A stretch of DNA of 6,669 nucleotides, from the NCBI GenBank assembly GCA_023456995.1, contig JAEWNU010000061.1, positions 1 to 6,669 of the forward strand, given 5' to 3'. This DNA comes from Bacillota bacterium. Lineage in GTDB: Bacteria > Bacillota > Clostridia > Oscillospirales > Ruminococcaceae. The translations under genes and the position numbers were made by a program. A model generated the notes under the pieces. The model made no database searches. It was not told the origin of the DNA and saw only the letters and a list, made by a program, of their open reading frames with translations. The number at the start of each line of letters is the position of its first letter. Position 1 is the stretch's first letter. Below are positions 1 through 6,263 of the stretch, one piece after another.

Positions 1-312
1 CATATAGTCTGCACCCCAGTTGTACATCAACTGCAAAATGGGTTTTAAGCTTAGCCCGAATTCTGTCAGCGCATACTCCACCTTCGGGGGGACGACGGGG
101 TAGACTTTCCGTGAAAGCAGGTTGTCACCTTCTAACTCACGGAGTTGCTGTGTCAGCATCTTAGGGGTCGCTTGTGGGATTAGCCGCTGTAATTCCCCAT
201 GACGGAGTGCGCCGTCAATTAAATGCCACAAAATGAGTGCTTTGTACTTTCCACCGATCATTTGGAGCGTTGTGCCCACGGGACAATGCAGGTTTTTAGA
301 ATCGACATCCAT
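1..312 (-). CDS. HxlR-family winged-helix transcriptional regulator (3' end outside window)
   Basis: This is the first 104 codons of a DNA-binding regulator; the 3' end lies beyond base 1. The translation shows the HxlR hallmarks in order: an N-terminal HCPV at residues 9-12 with a single cysteine (C10), the IGGKYKALIL helix at 19-28, a helix-turn-helix over about 37-62 (HGELQRLIP, then PKMLTQQLRELE), and a wing with RKVYPVVPPKVEYALTEFG at 68-86. Full-length family members are usually about 100-130 residues, so little is missing. The ATG at 310-312 is preceded by GGGAGG (323-328, minus strand) with 10 nt spacing. HxlR proteins are dimeric repressors or activators, and several (YodB, HypR) sense electrophiles or oxidants through a conserved N-terminal cysteine. 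C10 sits in the equivalent place. The gene is divergent from copA and shares its promoter region, so control of copA is possible but unproven. The family call is secure; the ligand and targets are unknown. Confidence 0.93.
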   Translation of the reverse strand, partial: MDVDSKNLHCPVGTTLQMIGGKYKALILWHLIDGALRHGELQRLIPQATPKMLTQQLRELEGDNLLSRKVYPVVPPKVEYALTEFGLSLKPILQLMYNWGADYM

Positions 313-359
313 AGCTTGTATTCCTCCCATACTTTCTTTTTGGGTAGTATGCCACAATT

Positions 360-371
360 AAGTGCGTACTT
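360..371. promoter_or_regulatory. Short inverted repeat AAGT-N4-ACTT, possible regulator site
   Basis: AAGT (360-363) and ACTT (368-371) are perfectly inverted around GCGT. The site lies just upstream of the candidate copA -35 box and within the predicted leader of the HxlR gene. HxlR-family operators are often short dyads containing TACT/AGTA-like half sites, and GTACTTG here is reminiscent of that. A 4-bp arm can occur by chance, so this is only a weak candidate. Confidence 0.2.
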
Positions 372-377
372 GTATTA

Positions 378-405
378 TTGATAATTATAGATAAAATAAT
401 ATCAT
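378..405 (+). promoter_or_regulatory. Candidate copA promoter
   Basis: TTGATA (378-383), a 16-bp AT-rich spacer and TATCAT (400-405) would start transcription near 412, giving a short leader of about 30 nt. An overlapping alternative is TTGTAT (370-375) with TAAAAT (392-397), also 16 bp apart. Both are weaker than the opposing HxlR promoter, as expected for a regulated efflux gene. The -10 box shares bases with the HxlR -10 box, so RNA polymerase could probably not occupy both at once. Which pair is used cannot be decided from sequence. Confidence 0.45.
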
Positions 406-424
406 AGACACACACAAGTGTCAA
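396..424 (-). promoter_or_regulatory. Sigma-A-type promoter of the HxlR gene
   Basis: Read on the minus strand, a perfect TTGACA (419-424) is separated by exactly 17 bp from TATTAT (396-401, 5 of 6 matches to TATAAT). Transcription would start near 389 and give a leader of roughly 77 nt before the HxlR start codon. It is the best promoter match in the intergenic region and overlaps the candidate copA promoter. The match is seen in the sequence; activity is inferred. Confidence 0.72.
407..422. promoter_or_regulatory. Inverted repeat, candidate operator between HxlR gene and copA
   Basis: GACAC (407-411) and GTGTC (418-422) form a perfect 5-bp dyad with a 6-bp spacer; a second register, ACAC-AA-GTGT, lies at 412-421. 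The dyad overlaps the HxlR -35 box (419-424) and the predicted copA start point, which is where a repressor could block both promoters. It does not match the CopY box (TACAnnTGTA) or a GC-rich CsoR operator. The binding protein is unknown; the adjacent HxlR protein or the downstream response regulator are the obvious candidates. Confidence 0.35.
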
Positions 425-443
425 ACAAACGAGGTGACTAAAT

Positions 444-2918
444 ATGGAAAGTAAAGTGCTTAGTATACGCGGCATGACCTGCGCAGCCTGCGCCCAACGT
501 ATTGAAAAAACCGTGCGTAAGCTATCTGGTATTGCACAGGCCAATGTAAACTTGGCCAGCGAAAAGCTTTTTGTAGAGTACGACAGCCAAACGGTAGAGC
601 TTGTGGCTATCAAGAATGCCGTGACCAAAATCGGCTATGAGGTCGTAGAAAAAACAAATGACAGCAGTGTAACGATCCCTATCGGTGGCATGACCTGTGC
701 GGCCTGCGCGCAGCGTGTCGAGAAGGGAATCAAAAAGCTAGAGGGCATCACCAGTGTATCAGTCAATTTTGCCACCGAAAAAGCGACCGTCGTTTACAAT
801 CCACAGGCGTTACGGCTGTCCGCCATACGAGAGGCCATTGAAAAAGCGGGCTATAAGGCTTTGGAGATGAACAAGACCAATGCTGCCAACGAGGATAAGG
901 TACGCAAGCAAAAGGAAATTAAAACGCTGTGGACCAAGTTCACCGCTTCCACCGTATTCACTGTGCCCCTTTTCTACATCGCAATGGTGCCAATGCTCAC
1001 GCAATATGGAATACGGTTGCCTTACCCCGCCGGGCTTGATCCAATGAATTACCCACTGATTTATGCGCTGCTGGAGCTTTTACTGACGATCCCCGTACTG
1101 GCAGTGGGCTATAAATTCTATACCATTGGGTTTAAGTCGTTGTTCCGGGGCAGTCCCAATATGGATTCTCTGATTGCCATCGGCACTAGCGCCGCCGTTT
1201 TATACAGTGTTTATAACACATGGCAGATTGCACAGGGGAATTTCCACGCGGTGGAAGCCCTCTACTTTGAAACGGCGGGCGTCATTATCACGCTAATTCT
1301 GTTGGGCAAGTCGCTGGAGGCCGTATCTAAGGGTAAGACCAGTGAGGCCATTAAGAAGCTAATGGGGCTGGCGCCAAAAACAGCACTTATAATTCAGGAT
1401 GGGCAAGAGAAAGAGATTCCCATCGACGAGGTGGAAATCGGTGACATCATCGTGGTTAAGCCGGGCGCTAAGATCCCAGTGGACGGCACGGTCATTGATG
1501 GACACACCTCCATCGACGAATCCATGCTGACTGGCGAAAGTATGCCAGTAGATAAAAAGGCGGGCAGCTCAGTTTACGCTGCAACCATCAATACGACTGG
1601 TACTATTCAGTTCCGGGCGGATAAAGTCGGCGCAGAAACGGCTCTGGCGCAAATCATTAAGCTTGTGGAAGATGCTCAAGGCGGTAAGGCGCCTATTGCG
1701 GCAATGGCCGACAAGGTTTCTGGCGTGTTTGTACCGATTGTATGTATTATTGCCCTGATTGCAGGGGTTGCGTGGTACTTTGGGACGGGTGGCGACCTTA
1801 CATTTGCACTGACCATCTTTATCTCTGTGCTCGTCATTGCTTGCCCCTGTGCTCTGGGCTTGGCGACACCGACAGCCATCATGGTGGGCACCGGCAAGGG
1901 TGCGGAAAATGGCATTCTTATCAAAGGCGGCGAAGCGCTGGAAACAGCGCATCAGATTAAGACCATCGTGTTCGACAAAACCGGCACCATCACCGAAGGC
2001 AAGCCCACTGTGACAGATGTGTTGACCACGGGTGAAATCCTTGCGGACAAACTTCTTCAAATCACAGCTTCAGCGGAAAAGGGTTCCGAGCATCCGCTGG
2101 GTCAGGCCATCGTCATTGGGGCGCAGAACAAGGGGTTGGAGCTGCTAAAGGTTGAAAGCTTTAGTTCCATCACTGGACGCGGCATAGAGGCGAAAATCGA
2201 TGGGCAAATCGTTCTTGCAGGAAACCGCAAGCTGATGGATGAGCAGGGCATCGCCCTGAAAGGCATGGAACAGCAAAGCGACCGGCTGGCAGAGGAAGGA
2301 AAGACACCGATGTATGTTGCCTTTGACGGCTATCTGGCGGGCATCGTGGCTGTGGCAGATGTGGTGAAGTCCTCCAGTAAGGCAGCTATTGAGAGTCTGC
2401 ACAGGATGGGCATTGAAGTGGCTATGATCACTGGCGATAACAAAAAGACCGCTGCCGCTATCGCAAAGCAGGTTGGCATCGACCGAGTACTGGCCGAGGT
2501 TCTGCCTCAAGATAAATCCAACGAGGTCAAAAAATTGCAGGATGAGGGCAAAAAGGTTGCCATGGTGGGCGACGGTATTAACGATGCGCCGGCGCTGGCT
2601 CAGGCTGACATCGGAATCGCCATCGGCTCTGGCACGGATGTGGCCATGGAGAGTGCTGACATTGTGCTTATGCGCTCGGATTTGATGGATGTCCCCACTG
2701 CAATCGACCTAAGCAAAAAAACAATTCGAAACATTAAGCAAAATCTCTTCTGGGCATTTGGGTACAACGTGGTGGGCATCCCCATTGCCGCCGGTGTTCT
2801 CCACCTGTTCGGTGGACCGCTGCTCAACCCCATTTTCGCGGCGGCTGCCATGAGCCTCAGCTCGGTTTCCGTGCTGACAAACGCTCTGCGGCTCAAACAA
2901 TTTAAGGCGACACGCTAG
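444..2918 (+). CDS. copA: Cu+-exporting P1B-1-type ATPase CopA
   Basis: CopA pumps monovalent copper (and usually Ag+) out of the cytoplasm using ATP. The 824 residues are a usual length for a two-HMA CopA. Two tandem heavy-metal-associated domains each carry GMTCAAC (Cys13/Cys16 and Cys85/Cys88). They are followed by the membrane domain, the actuator loop with TGE at 363-365, and the transmembrane CPC copper site at 467-469. Next come the phosphorylated aspartate D511 in DKTGT, the SEHP nucleotide-domain motif (H550, P551) and GDGIND at 709-714. The C-terminal membrane helices hold the N-Y pair (FGYNVVGIP) and MSLSS, the signature of Cu+ rather than Zn2+ or Cd2+ pumps. The ATG has GAGGTG at 431-436 with 7 nt spacing. 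The lipoprotein gene follows 16 bp later and copZ is third, so the three are probably cotranscribed. All catalytic residues are intact. Substrate assignment rests on family motifs and the copZ neighbour. Confidence 0.97.
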   Translation: MESKVLSIRGMTCAACAQRIEKTVRKLSGIAQANVNLASEKLFVEYDSQTVELVAIKNAVTKIGYEVVEKTNDSSVTIPIGGMTCAACAQRVEKGIKKLEGITSVSVNFATEKATVVYNPQALRLSAIREAIEKAGYKALEMNKTNAANEDKVRKQKEIKTLWTKFTASTVFTVPLFYIAMVPMLTQYGIRLPYPAGLDPMNYPLIYALLELLLTIPVLAVGYKFYTIGFKSLFRGSPNMDSLIAIGTSAAVLYSVYNTWQIAQGNFHAVEALYFETAGVIITLILLGKSLEAVSKGKTSEAIKKLMGLAPKTALIIQDGQEKEIPIDEVEIGDIIVVKPGAKIPVDGTVIDGHTSIDESMLTGESMPVDKKAGSSVYAATINTTGTIQFRADKVGAETALAQIIKLVEDAQGGKAPIAAMADKVSGVFVPIVCIIALIAGVAWYFGTGGDLTFALTIFISVLVIACPCALGLATPTAIMVGTGKGAENGILIKGGEALETAHQIKTIVFDKTGTITEGKPTVTDVLTTGEILADKLLQITASAEKGSEHPLGQAIVIGAQNKGLELLKVESFSSITGRGIEAKIDGQIVLAGNRKLMDEQGIALKGMEQQSDRLAEEGKTPMYVAFDGYLAGIVAVADVVKSSSKAAIESLHRMGIEVAMITGDNKKTAAAIAKQVGIDRVLAEVLPQDKSNEVKKLQDEGKKVAMVGDGINDAPALAQADIGIAIGSGTDVAMESADIVLMRSDLMDVPTAIDLSKKTIRNIKQNLFWAFGYNVVGIPIAAGVLHLFGGPLLNPIFAAAAMSLSSVSVLTNALRLKQFKATR

Positions 2919-2934
2919 GGAGGATAAACAAAGT

Positions 2935-3669
2935 ATGAAAAAGAAGACCAAACTGATTGCGGCAGGGCTTGCAATGATTGCGGTCACACTCACGTTCACC
3001 GCCTGCTCCGGAGGATCCAAAACGTTAGATGTGGTCGGCAAGCAGTCCATAACCACCTTTGATGCGCTATTAAAAACTATCCCCGACAAGGTATCTGCTG
3101 ACGAAATGAACGTGGGCTGGTCACTTTCTGCTCCGGATGATTCGGTACGCTTCATTTGGAGCGAGGATTACAGCAAGGCTCCTATGCACGATGTCATGCT
3201 GGAACTGGAAGCGCAGCCATTCTTGGATGCGGGACTTGACCCCGAAAAGCTGTCCGATAACTACACATTGTATGAAAACGAATCGGGAGATGGCACCATG
3301 CTGATGGTGGGTAGAAAGCTGGGCAATGACGCTCTGACCTATACCGGCAGCCCGACTGCACTGGCAGCCTTTGAGCAGATTGTAAACAAATATCGCGATG
3401 CCATCAACTACCATGCTTCCCTTGACCACTATGGCGTCATGCTGGGAGACGGCAATATGTTTGAGTGGGCAAAAGATATGAAAACCAATACCTTTGATAA
3501 ATCCAATCAGGATAAGGATATCGTATTCGTCCTCAATCCCGAACCGCTCATTGAGGCGGGGGTCGATCCTGAAAAGGTCGAGGGCTGGAAGTATGCACAG
3601 GTTGAGGTGGATGAGAACGGAAAGATGATAAAGGTGTGGAAGCTCCTCAAGCCCTTTAACCTCAAGTAA
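2935..3669 (+). CDS. Exported lipoprotein of unknown function with two related halves, in copper operon
   Basis: I do not recognise this 244-residue protein. It starts with a lysine-rich n-region, a hydrophobic stretch (about 7-20) and FTAC at 21-24. This is a signal peptidase II lipobox, although Phe at -3 is atypical. C24 would be lipidated and the protein anchored on the outer membrane face, followed by a SGGSK linker. The mature part seems internally duplicated. FIWSEDYS (73-80) matches MFEWAKDM (175-182), and QPFLDAGLDPEKL (94-106) matches EPLIEAGVDPEKV (203-215). Each pair is followed by a Tyr-containing, Glu-rich strand and a strand ending in basic and hydrophobic residues. The mature region has no CxxC or His-rich motif; a few Met residues are scattered through it. 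The ATG has AGGGAGG (2917-2923) overlapping the copA stop codon, so translation is probably linked to copA. Its position between copA and copZ suggests an extracytoplasmic role in copper handling or sensing, but that is inference only. Confidence 0.88.
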   Translation: MKKKTKLIAAGLAMIAVTLTFTACSGGSKTLDVVGKQSITTFDALLKTIPDKVSADEMNVGWSLSAPDDSVRFIWSEDYSKAPMHDVMLELEAQPFLDAGLDPEKLSDNYTLYENESGDGTMLMVGRKLGNDALTYTGSPTALAAFEQIVNKYRDAINYHASLDHYGVMLGDGNMFEWAKDMKTNTFDKSNQDKDIVFVLNPEPLIEAGVDPEKVEGWKYAQVEVDENGKMIKVWKLLKPFNLK

Positions 3670-3715
3670 CAAACGCAATAAGTTACAACTAAACAAAAGT
3701 AGAGGAATATTTACT

Positions 3716-3922
3716 ATGGAAAAAACAGTTATCAAGGTCGATGGAATGTCCTGCGATCATTGTGTGAAGGCAATTACAAATGCGGTCAGCGCCCTGCCCG
3801 GTATCGGCAGCGTGGTTGTTGATTTGCAAGCGGGGACGGTCACAGTAGAACATGACCCGACGCAAAGCCCGTTGGATAAAATCAAAGCAGAGATTGAAGA
3901 TCAGGGCTATGATTTAGCCTAA
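3716..3922 (+). CDS. copZ: Copper chaperone CopZ (single HMA domain)
   Basis: This 68-residue protein is one complete heavy-metal-associated domain with the expected beta-alpha-beta-beta-alpha-beta pattern. The copper-binding loop is GMSCDHC at 10-16, with thiolates C13 and C16; MxCxHC is typical of CopZ, whereas the HMA domains of the neighbouring CopA have MTCAAC. The C-terminal Tyr in QGYDLA is also typical, compared with GYEVVE and GYKALE in the CopA domains. CopZ binds Cu+ in the cytoplasm and delivers it to CopA or to copper sensors. AGAGGA at 3701-3706 precedes the ATG by 9 nt. The gene lies 46 bp after the lipoprotein gene with no visible terminator between them, and a hairpin starts 4 bp after its stop codon. 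It is therefore likely to be the last gene of the copA operon. Confidence 0.95.
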   Translation: MEKTVIKVDGMSCDHCVKAITNAVSALPGIGSVVVDLQAGTVTVEHDPTQSPLDKIKAEIEDQGYDLA

Positions 3923-3926
3923 AATC

Positions 3927-3963
3927 AAAGTCAGGAATCGCAAGCTTGCGGTTCCTGACTTTT
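3927..3963 (+). terminator. Rho-independent terminator after copZ
   Basis: An 18-bp fully paired dyad spans 3927-3962, with one G-U wobble (3938/3951). The outer arms are AAAGTCAGGAA and TTCCTGACTTT and the core is CGCAAGCTTGCG, so the RNA would form a long stem with a tiny loop. The 3' arm ends in a four-base T-run (3960-3963), which is short for an efficient terminator. Some read-through into the response regulator gene is therefore plausible. The placement right after the copZ stop codon supports the call. Confidence 0.78.
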
Positions 3964-3974
3964 ACGTATAAAAT
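3946..3974 (+). promoter_or_regulatory. Possible promoter of the two-component system, overlapping the terminator
   Basis: TAAAAT (3969-3974), embedded in TATAAAAT, is a good -10 box. Exactly 17 bp upstream is TTGCGG (3946-3951), only a half match to TTGACA and located in the 3' arm of the copZ terminator. Transcription would start near 3981, close to the response regulator ribosome binding site. The weak -35 box means that an activator, or read-through from copZ, may be needed. Low confidence. Confidence 0.35.
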
Positions 3975-3996
3975 AGGGATTGTGAGGTGTCTGTAT

Positions 3997-4698
3997 ATGC
4001 TAGAGGCGAATAAAAACATATTGGTGGTAGACGATGAGCCCAAGATATTAGATGTGATTTCTGCACTGCTGGAAAGCCGTGGGTTTCGAGTGTTTTCCGC
4101 TGAAGATGGGGTAAAGGCTTTAGAGATTTTTAATAAGGAAAACATCTCCCTTGTTCTGCTGGATTTAATGATGCCGGGCATGAGCGGCGAAGAGGTTTGT
4201 GTGGCGATTCGTCGGAAGTCAAGAATTCCTATCATCATGCTGACGGCGAAGGTTGATGAGGACAACGTAGTGGATGGCCTCACGCTCGGTGCAGACGATT
4301 ATATTGCAAAACCATTTGGTCTAAAGGAATTATGTGCGCGGGTCGAATCCGTGCTGCGCCGCACACAGGCGGACATGAAGCCGCTGGCGGTACGCAACTC
4401 CTGGCGGGATGGCGATTTGATGGTGGATTTTGAACAGGGTGAGGTGCGTAAAAAAGGCGTGGTCATTCCTTTGACCTCCAGCGAGATGAAGATTCTTTCC
4501 ACATTGATGAAGCATCCCGGCAAGGTATTTACCCGAGAGGAACTCATTACCCTTGCGCTCGGTACTGATTTTGACGGGTACGACAGGGCCATTGACAGCC
4601 ATGTGAAGAACATCCGTAAAAAGCTGGAGGATGACCCCAAAAGCCCGGTTTATGTGCTTACCATAGCTGGCCGTGGATACAAGTTTGGAGGTGAATAA
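3997..4698 (+). CDS. OmpR/PhoB-family two-component response regulator
   Basis: This 233-residue regulator has a complete receiver domain (about 7-120). It shows the acidic pair D12/D13, the phosphorylated D56 in LLDLMMPG, T83 in MLTAK and K105 in AKPFG. A C-terminal winged-helix DNA-binding domain (about 130-232) has its recognition helix around DRAIDSHVKNIRKKL (196-210) and ends with the usual GRGYKFGGE. All phosphorylation residues are canonical. I chose the ATG at 3997 because GAGGTG (3984-3989) lies 7 nt upstream; the in-frame TTG at 3946 is inside the terminator hairpin. The sensor kinase gene starts 4 bp after the stop codon, so the two form a pair. Proximity to copA/copZ suggests a metal or envelope-stress response, but the targets are not shown by the sequence. 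Confidence 0.95.
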   Translation: MLEANKNILVVDDEPKILDVISALLESRGFRVFSAEDGVKALEIFNKENISLVLLDLMMPGMSGEEVCVAIRRKSRIPIIMLTAKVDEDNVVDGLTLGADDYIAKPFGLKELCARVESVLRRTQADMKPLAVRNSWRDGDLMVDFEQGEVRKKGVVIPLTSSEMKILSTLMKHPGKVFTREELITLALGTDFDGYDRAIDSHVKNIRKKLEDDPKSPVYVLTIAGRGYKFGGE

Positions 4699-4702
4699 AG
4701 CG

Positions 4703-6091
4703 ATGCGCAGCTTAAAGGCCCAGCTGTCACTTGCTATTCTTCTGATTCTGCTGCTGACCATTGCGCTAATTGGAATTTTATCAAATTGGTTTATAAGTGG
4801 CGAGTTTGTCAAATACATCACCATGCAGGAGCGTATGCACAGCGAAAACATTTCAGTTGACCTTGGAAAGCAGTATAATAGCTTTAAACGGAGCTGGGAT
4901 ATAGACTATGTGCATATCATCGGGATGTATTCTTTATATGATGGGTACATTTTGAAGGTTTTTGATATAGATGGAAATATCGTATGGGACGCCGAAAACC
5001 ACGATATGACCCTTTGTGGACAGGTCATGGAGGAAATTTCGACCCGCATGGAGAATCGCGGAGAGAAAGGCAGTTTTGTCACCCATTCCTATGACATTCT
5101 TCAAGGCGAGCAAAAGGTAGGCACTGTCTCAGTGACCTATTACGGCCCATATTTTTTAAGCGAGCATGATTTCTCCTTCCTAAATTCCATGAATACGGTT
5201 CTTTTTGTGGTTGGCATTTTAGCGGCTATGGCTTCTGTCTTTGTCGGTTTCCTGCTGGCGCAGCGAATTGCCCGACCGGTCACCAAGACAGCGTATATTG
5301 CCAAGCAAATCGCGGAGGGCAACTATGGGATTCGGTTTGAACAGGGCATAAAAACGCAGGAACTAAACGAGCTTGTCACTGCAATCAATCATATGGCGGA
5401 AGCCTTGAACGAACAAGAAAATCTGCGCAAGCGCCTGACCACGGACATGGCTCATGAACTGCGCACACCGCTGACCGCTGTCAGCTCCCACCTAGAAGCA
5501 ATGATTGAAGGACTTTGGGAAGCTACGCCTGAGCGGTTGCAGGGCTGTCATGACGAGGTGAAGCGCTTGGGAACACTGGTGGCCGACTTGGAGCGGTTGG
5601 CGAAAATTGAAAGTGATAATTTGAAGCTGAACAAGACATTAGTGGATTTGATGGAGATCTCCCATACCGTAATGGAGAATATGAAAGCGGCGGCTGACAA
5701 AAAGAATCTGTCCATGTCGCTTGGCGGTTCTTCCGCATTTGTTTATGCTGATAAAGCGCGTATTCTTCAAGTCTTTACCAACCTGCTATCTAACGCCATC
5801 AAGTACACCCCAGAGGGCGGTAGCGTAAATGTTGAGGTATCGGATACGCAGGAAAGTGGTGTTGTAAAGGTCAGCGATACCGGCATTGGCATTCCCGAAG
5901 AAGAGTTGTCGCTGATATTTGAACGTTTCTATCGGACGGACAAGTCCCGAAATCGCAAATTAGGAGGGGCAGGAATCGGGCTTACTATAGTAAAGTCCAT
6001 CGTTTTAGCGCACGAGGGGACAGTCTCCGCCCAAAGCCATACGGATGGAGGAAGTTGTTTTACGGTGAAAATCCCTAAAGGCAACACTTAG
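4703..6091 (+). CDS. HAMP-domain membrane sensor histidine kinase
   Basis: The 462-residue kinase is the partner of the preceding response regulator. It has a first membrane helix at about 9-27, an extracytoplasmic sensor region of about 135 residues (28-163), a second membrane helix at about 165-187 and a HAMP linker (RIARPV, to about 238). The dimerisation domain has the phospho-accepting H251 in MAHELRTPL. The ATPase domain carries the N box (N364 in NLLSNAIKYTPEGG), the G1 box (D392 in DTGIGIP), the F box FERFYR and the G2 box GGAGIGL (421-427). All catalytic motifs are intact. The sensor region contains KVFDIDGNIVWDAE, which resembles a PAS/Cache-like fold, and NHDMTLC (H100, M102, C105), a possible metal-binding patch. 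The ATG at 4703 is chosen because GGAGGTG (4687-4693), inside the end of the regulator gene, lies 9 nt upstream. An in-frame GTG at 4673 would add ten residues but lacks such a site. The stimulus is unknown; copper is a reasonable guess from context. Confidence 0.95.
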   Translation: MRSLKAQLSLAILLILLLTIALIGILSNWFISGEFVKYITMQERMHSENISVDLGKQYNSFKRSWDIDYVHIIGMYSLYDGYILKVFDIDGNIVWDAENHDMTLCGQVMEEISTRMENRGEKGSFVTHSYDILQGEQKVGTVSVTYYGPYFLSEHDFSFLNSMNTVLFVVGILAAMASVFVGFLLAQRIARPVTKTAYIAKQIAEGNYGIRFEQGIKTQELNELVTAINHMAEALNEQENLRKRLTTDMAHELRTPLTAVSSHLEAMIEGLWEATPERLQGCHDEVKRLGTLVADLERLAKIESDNLKLNKTLVDLMEISHTVMENMKAAADKKNLSMSLGGSSAFVYADKARILQVFTNLLSNAIKYTPEGGSVNVEVSDTQESGVVKVSDTGIGIPEEELSLIFERFYRTDKSRNRKLGGAGIGLTIVKSIVLAHEGTVSAQSHTDGGSCFTVKIPKGNT

Positions 6092-6263
6092 TATGCAAGA
6101 TTAGAAATCGTGGCATCTATGTCTTGATGGTCAGCACAGTTTGACTCCACAATATCTGATACTTTGAATTCGTTTGCGTCCTCCTAGCGAATCCATTGCC
6201 ATTATCGATAAAGACAAAATGAAAGAGTACAAAAATACTAGTTAAGGAAAGGCGCGAGTTATT
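6092..6263. other. 172-bp intergenic region between the kinase gene and the methyltransferase gene
   Basis: No convincing terminator follows the kinase gene: the only small dyad, CATC/GATG near 6114-6127, has no T-run. A short minus-strand reading frame (6090-6182) reads VSDIVESN and DIDATISNLAY before a stop and might be a relic of a lost gene, but it has no start codon or ribosome binding site. The rest is unremarkable apart from the promoter candidate listed separately. Confidence 0.5.
6141..6169 (+). promoter_or_regulatory. Candidate promoter for the RsmH-like gene
   Basis: TTGACT (6141-6146, 5 of 6 matches) is followed after 17 bp by TTGAAT (6164-6169, 4 of 6 matches). It lies about 95 bp upstream of the methyltransferase start. 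Spacing is ideal but the -10 box is poor, so this is a tentative call. If real, the gene has its own transcription start, separate from the two-component system. Confidence 0.35.

Noticed and set aside
360..443. CopY (TACAnnTGTA) or GC-rich CsoR operator upstream of copA
   Set aside because: Neither motif was found on reading the intergenic region; the dyads present have different sequences.
313..443. Riboswitch or attenuator in the copA or HxlR leader
   Set aside because: The predicted copA leader is only about 30 nt and the HxlR leader about 77 nt. Neither shows a strong hairpin with a T-run.
296..628. Minus-strand open frame across the HxlR-copA promoter region
   Set aside because: It overlaps the start of copA, both promoters and the first codons of the HxlR gene in another frame, and shows no protein family features.
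2709..3155. Minus-strand open frame spanning the end of copA and the start of the lipoprotein gene
   Set aside because: It is a shadow of two well supported plus-strand genes and crosses their junction, with no motif of its own.
3121..3735. Long minus-strand open frame (204 codons) opposite the lipoprotein gene
   Set aside because: The plus-strand frame has a signal peptide, lipobox, strong ribosome binding site and operon spacing. The antisense frame has no recognisable domain and runs across the lipoprotein-copZ boundary.
3946..3996. N-terminal extension of the response regulator from an upstream TTG
   Set aside because: The TTG lies in the terminator hairpin with no ribosome binding site. 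The ATG at 3997 has GAGGTG at good spacing and gives a normal receiver-domain start.
4673..4702. Ten-codon longer kinase start at GTG 4673
   Set aside because: It would lie inside the regulator gene with no ribosome binding site; ATG 4703 follows GGAGGTG by 9 nt and leads directly into the first membrane helix.
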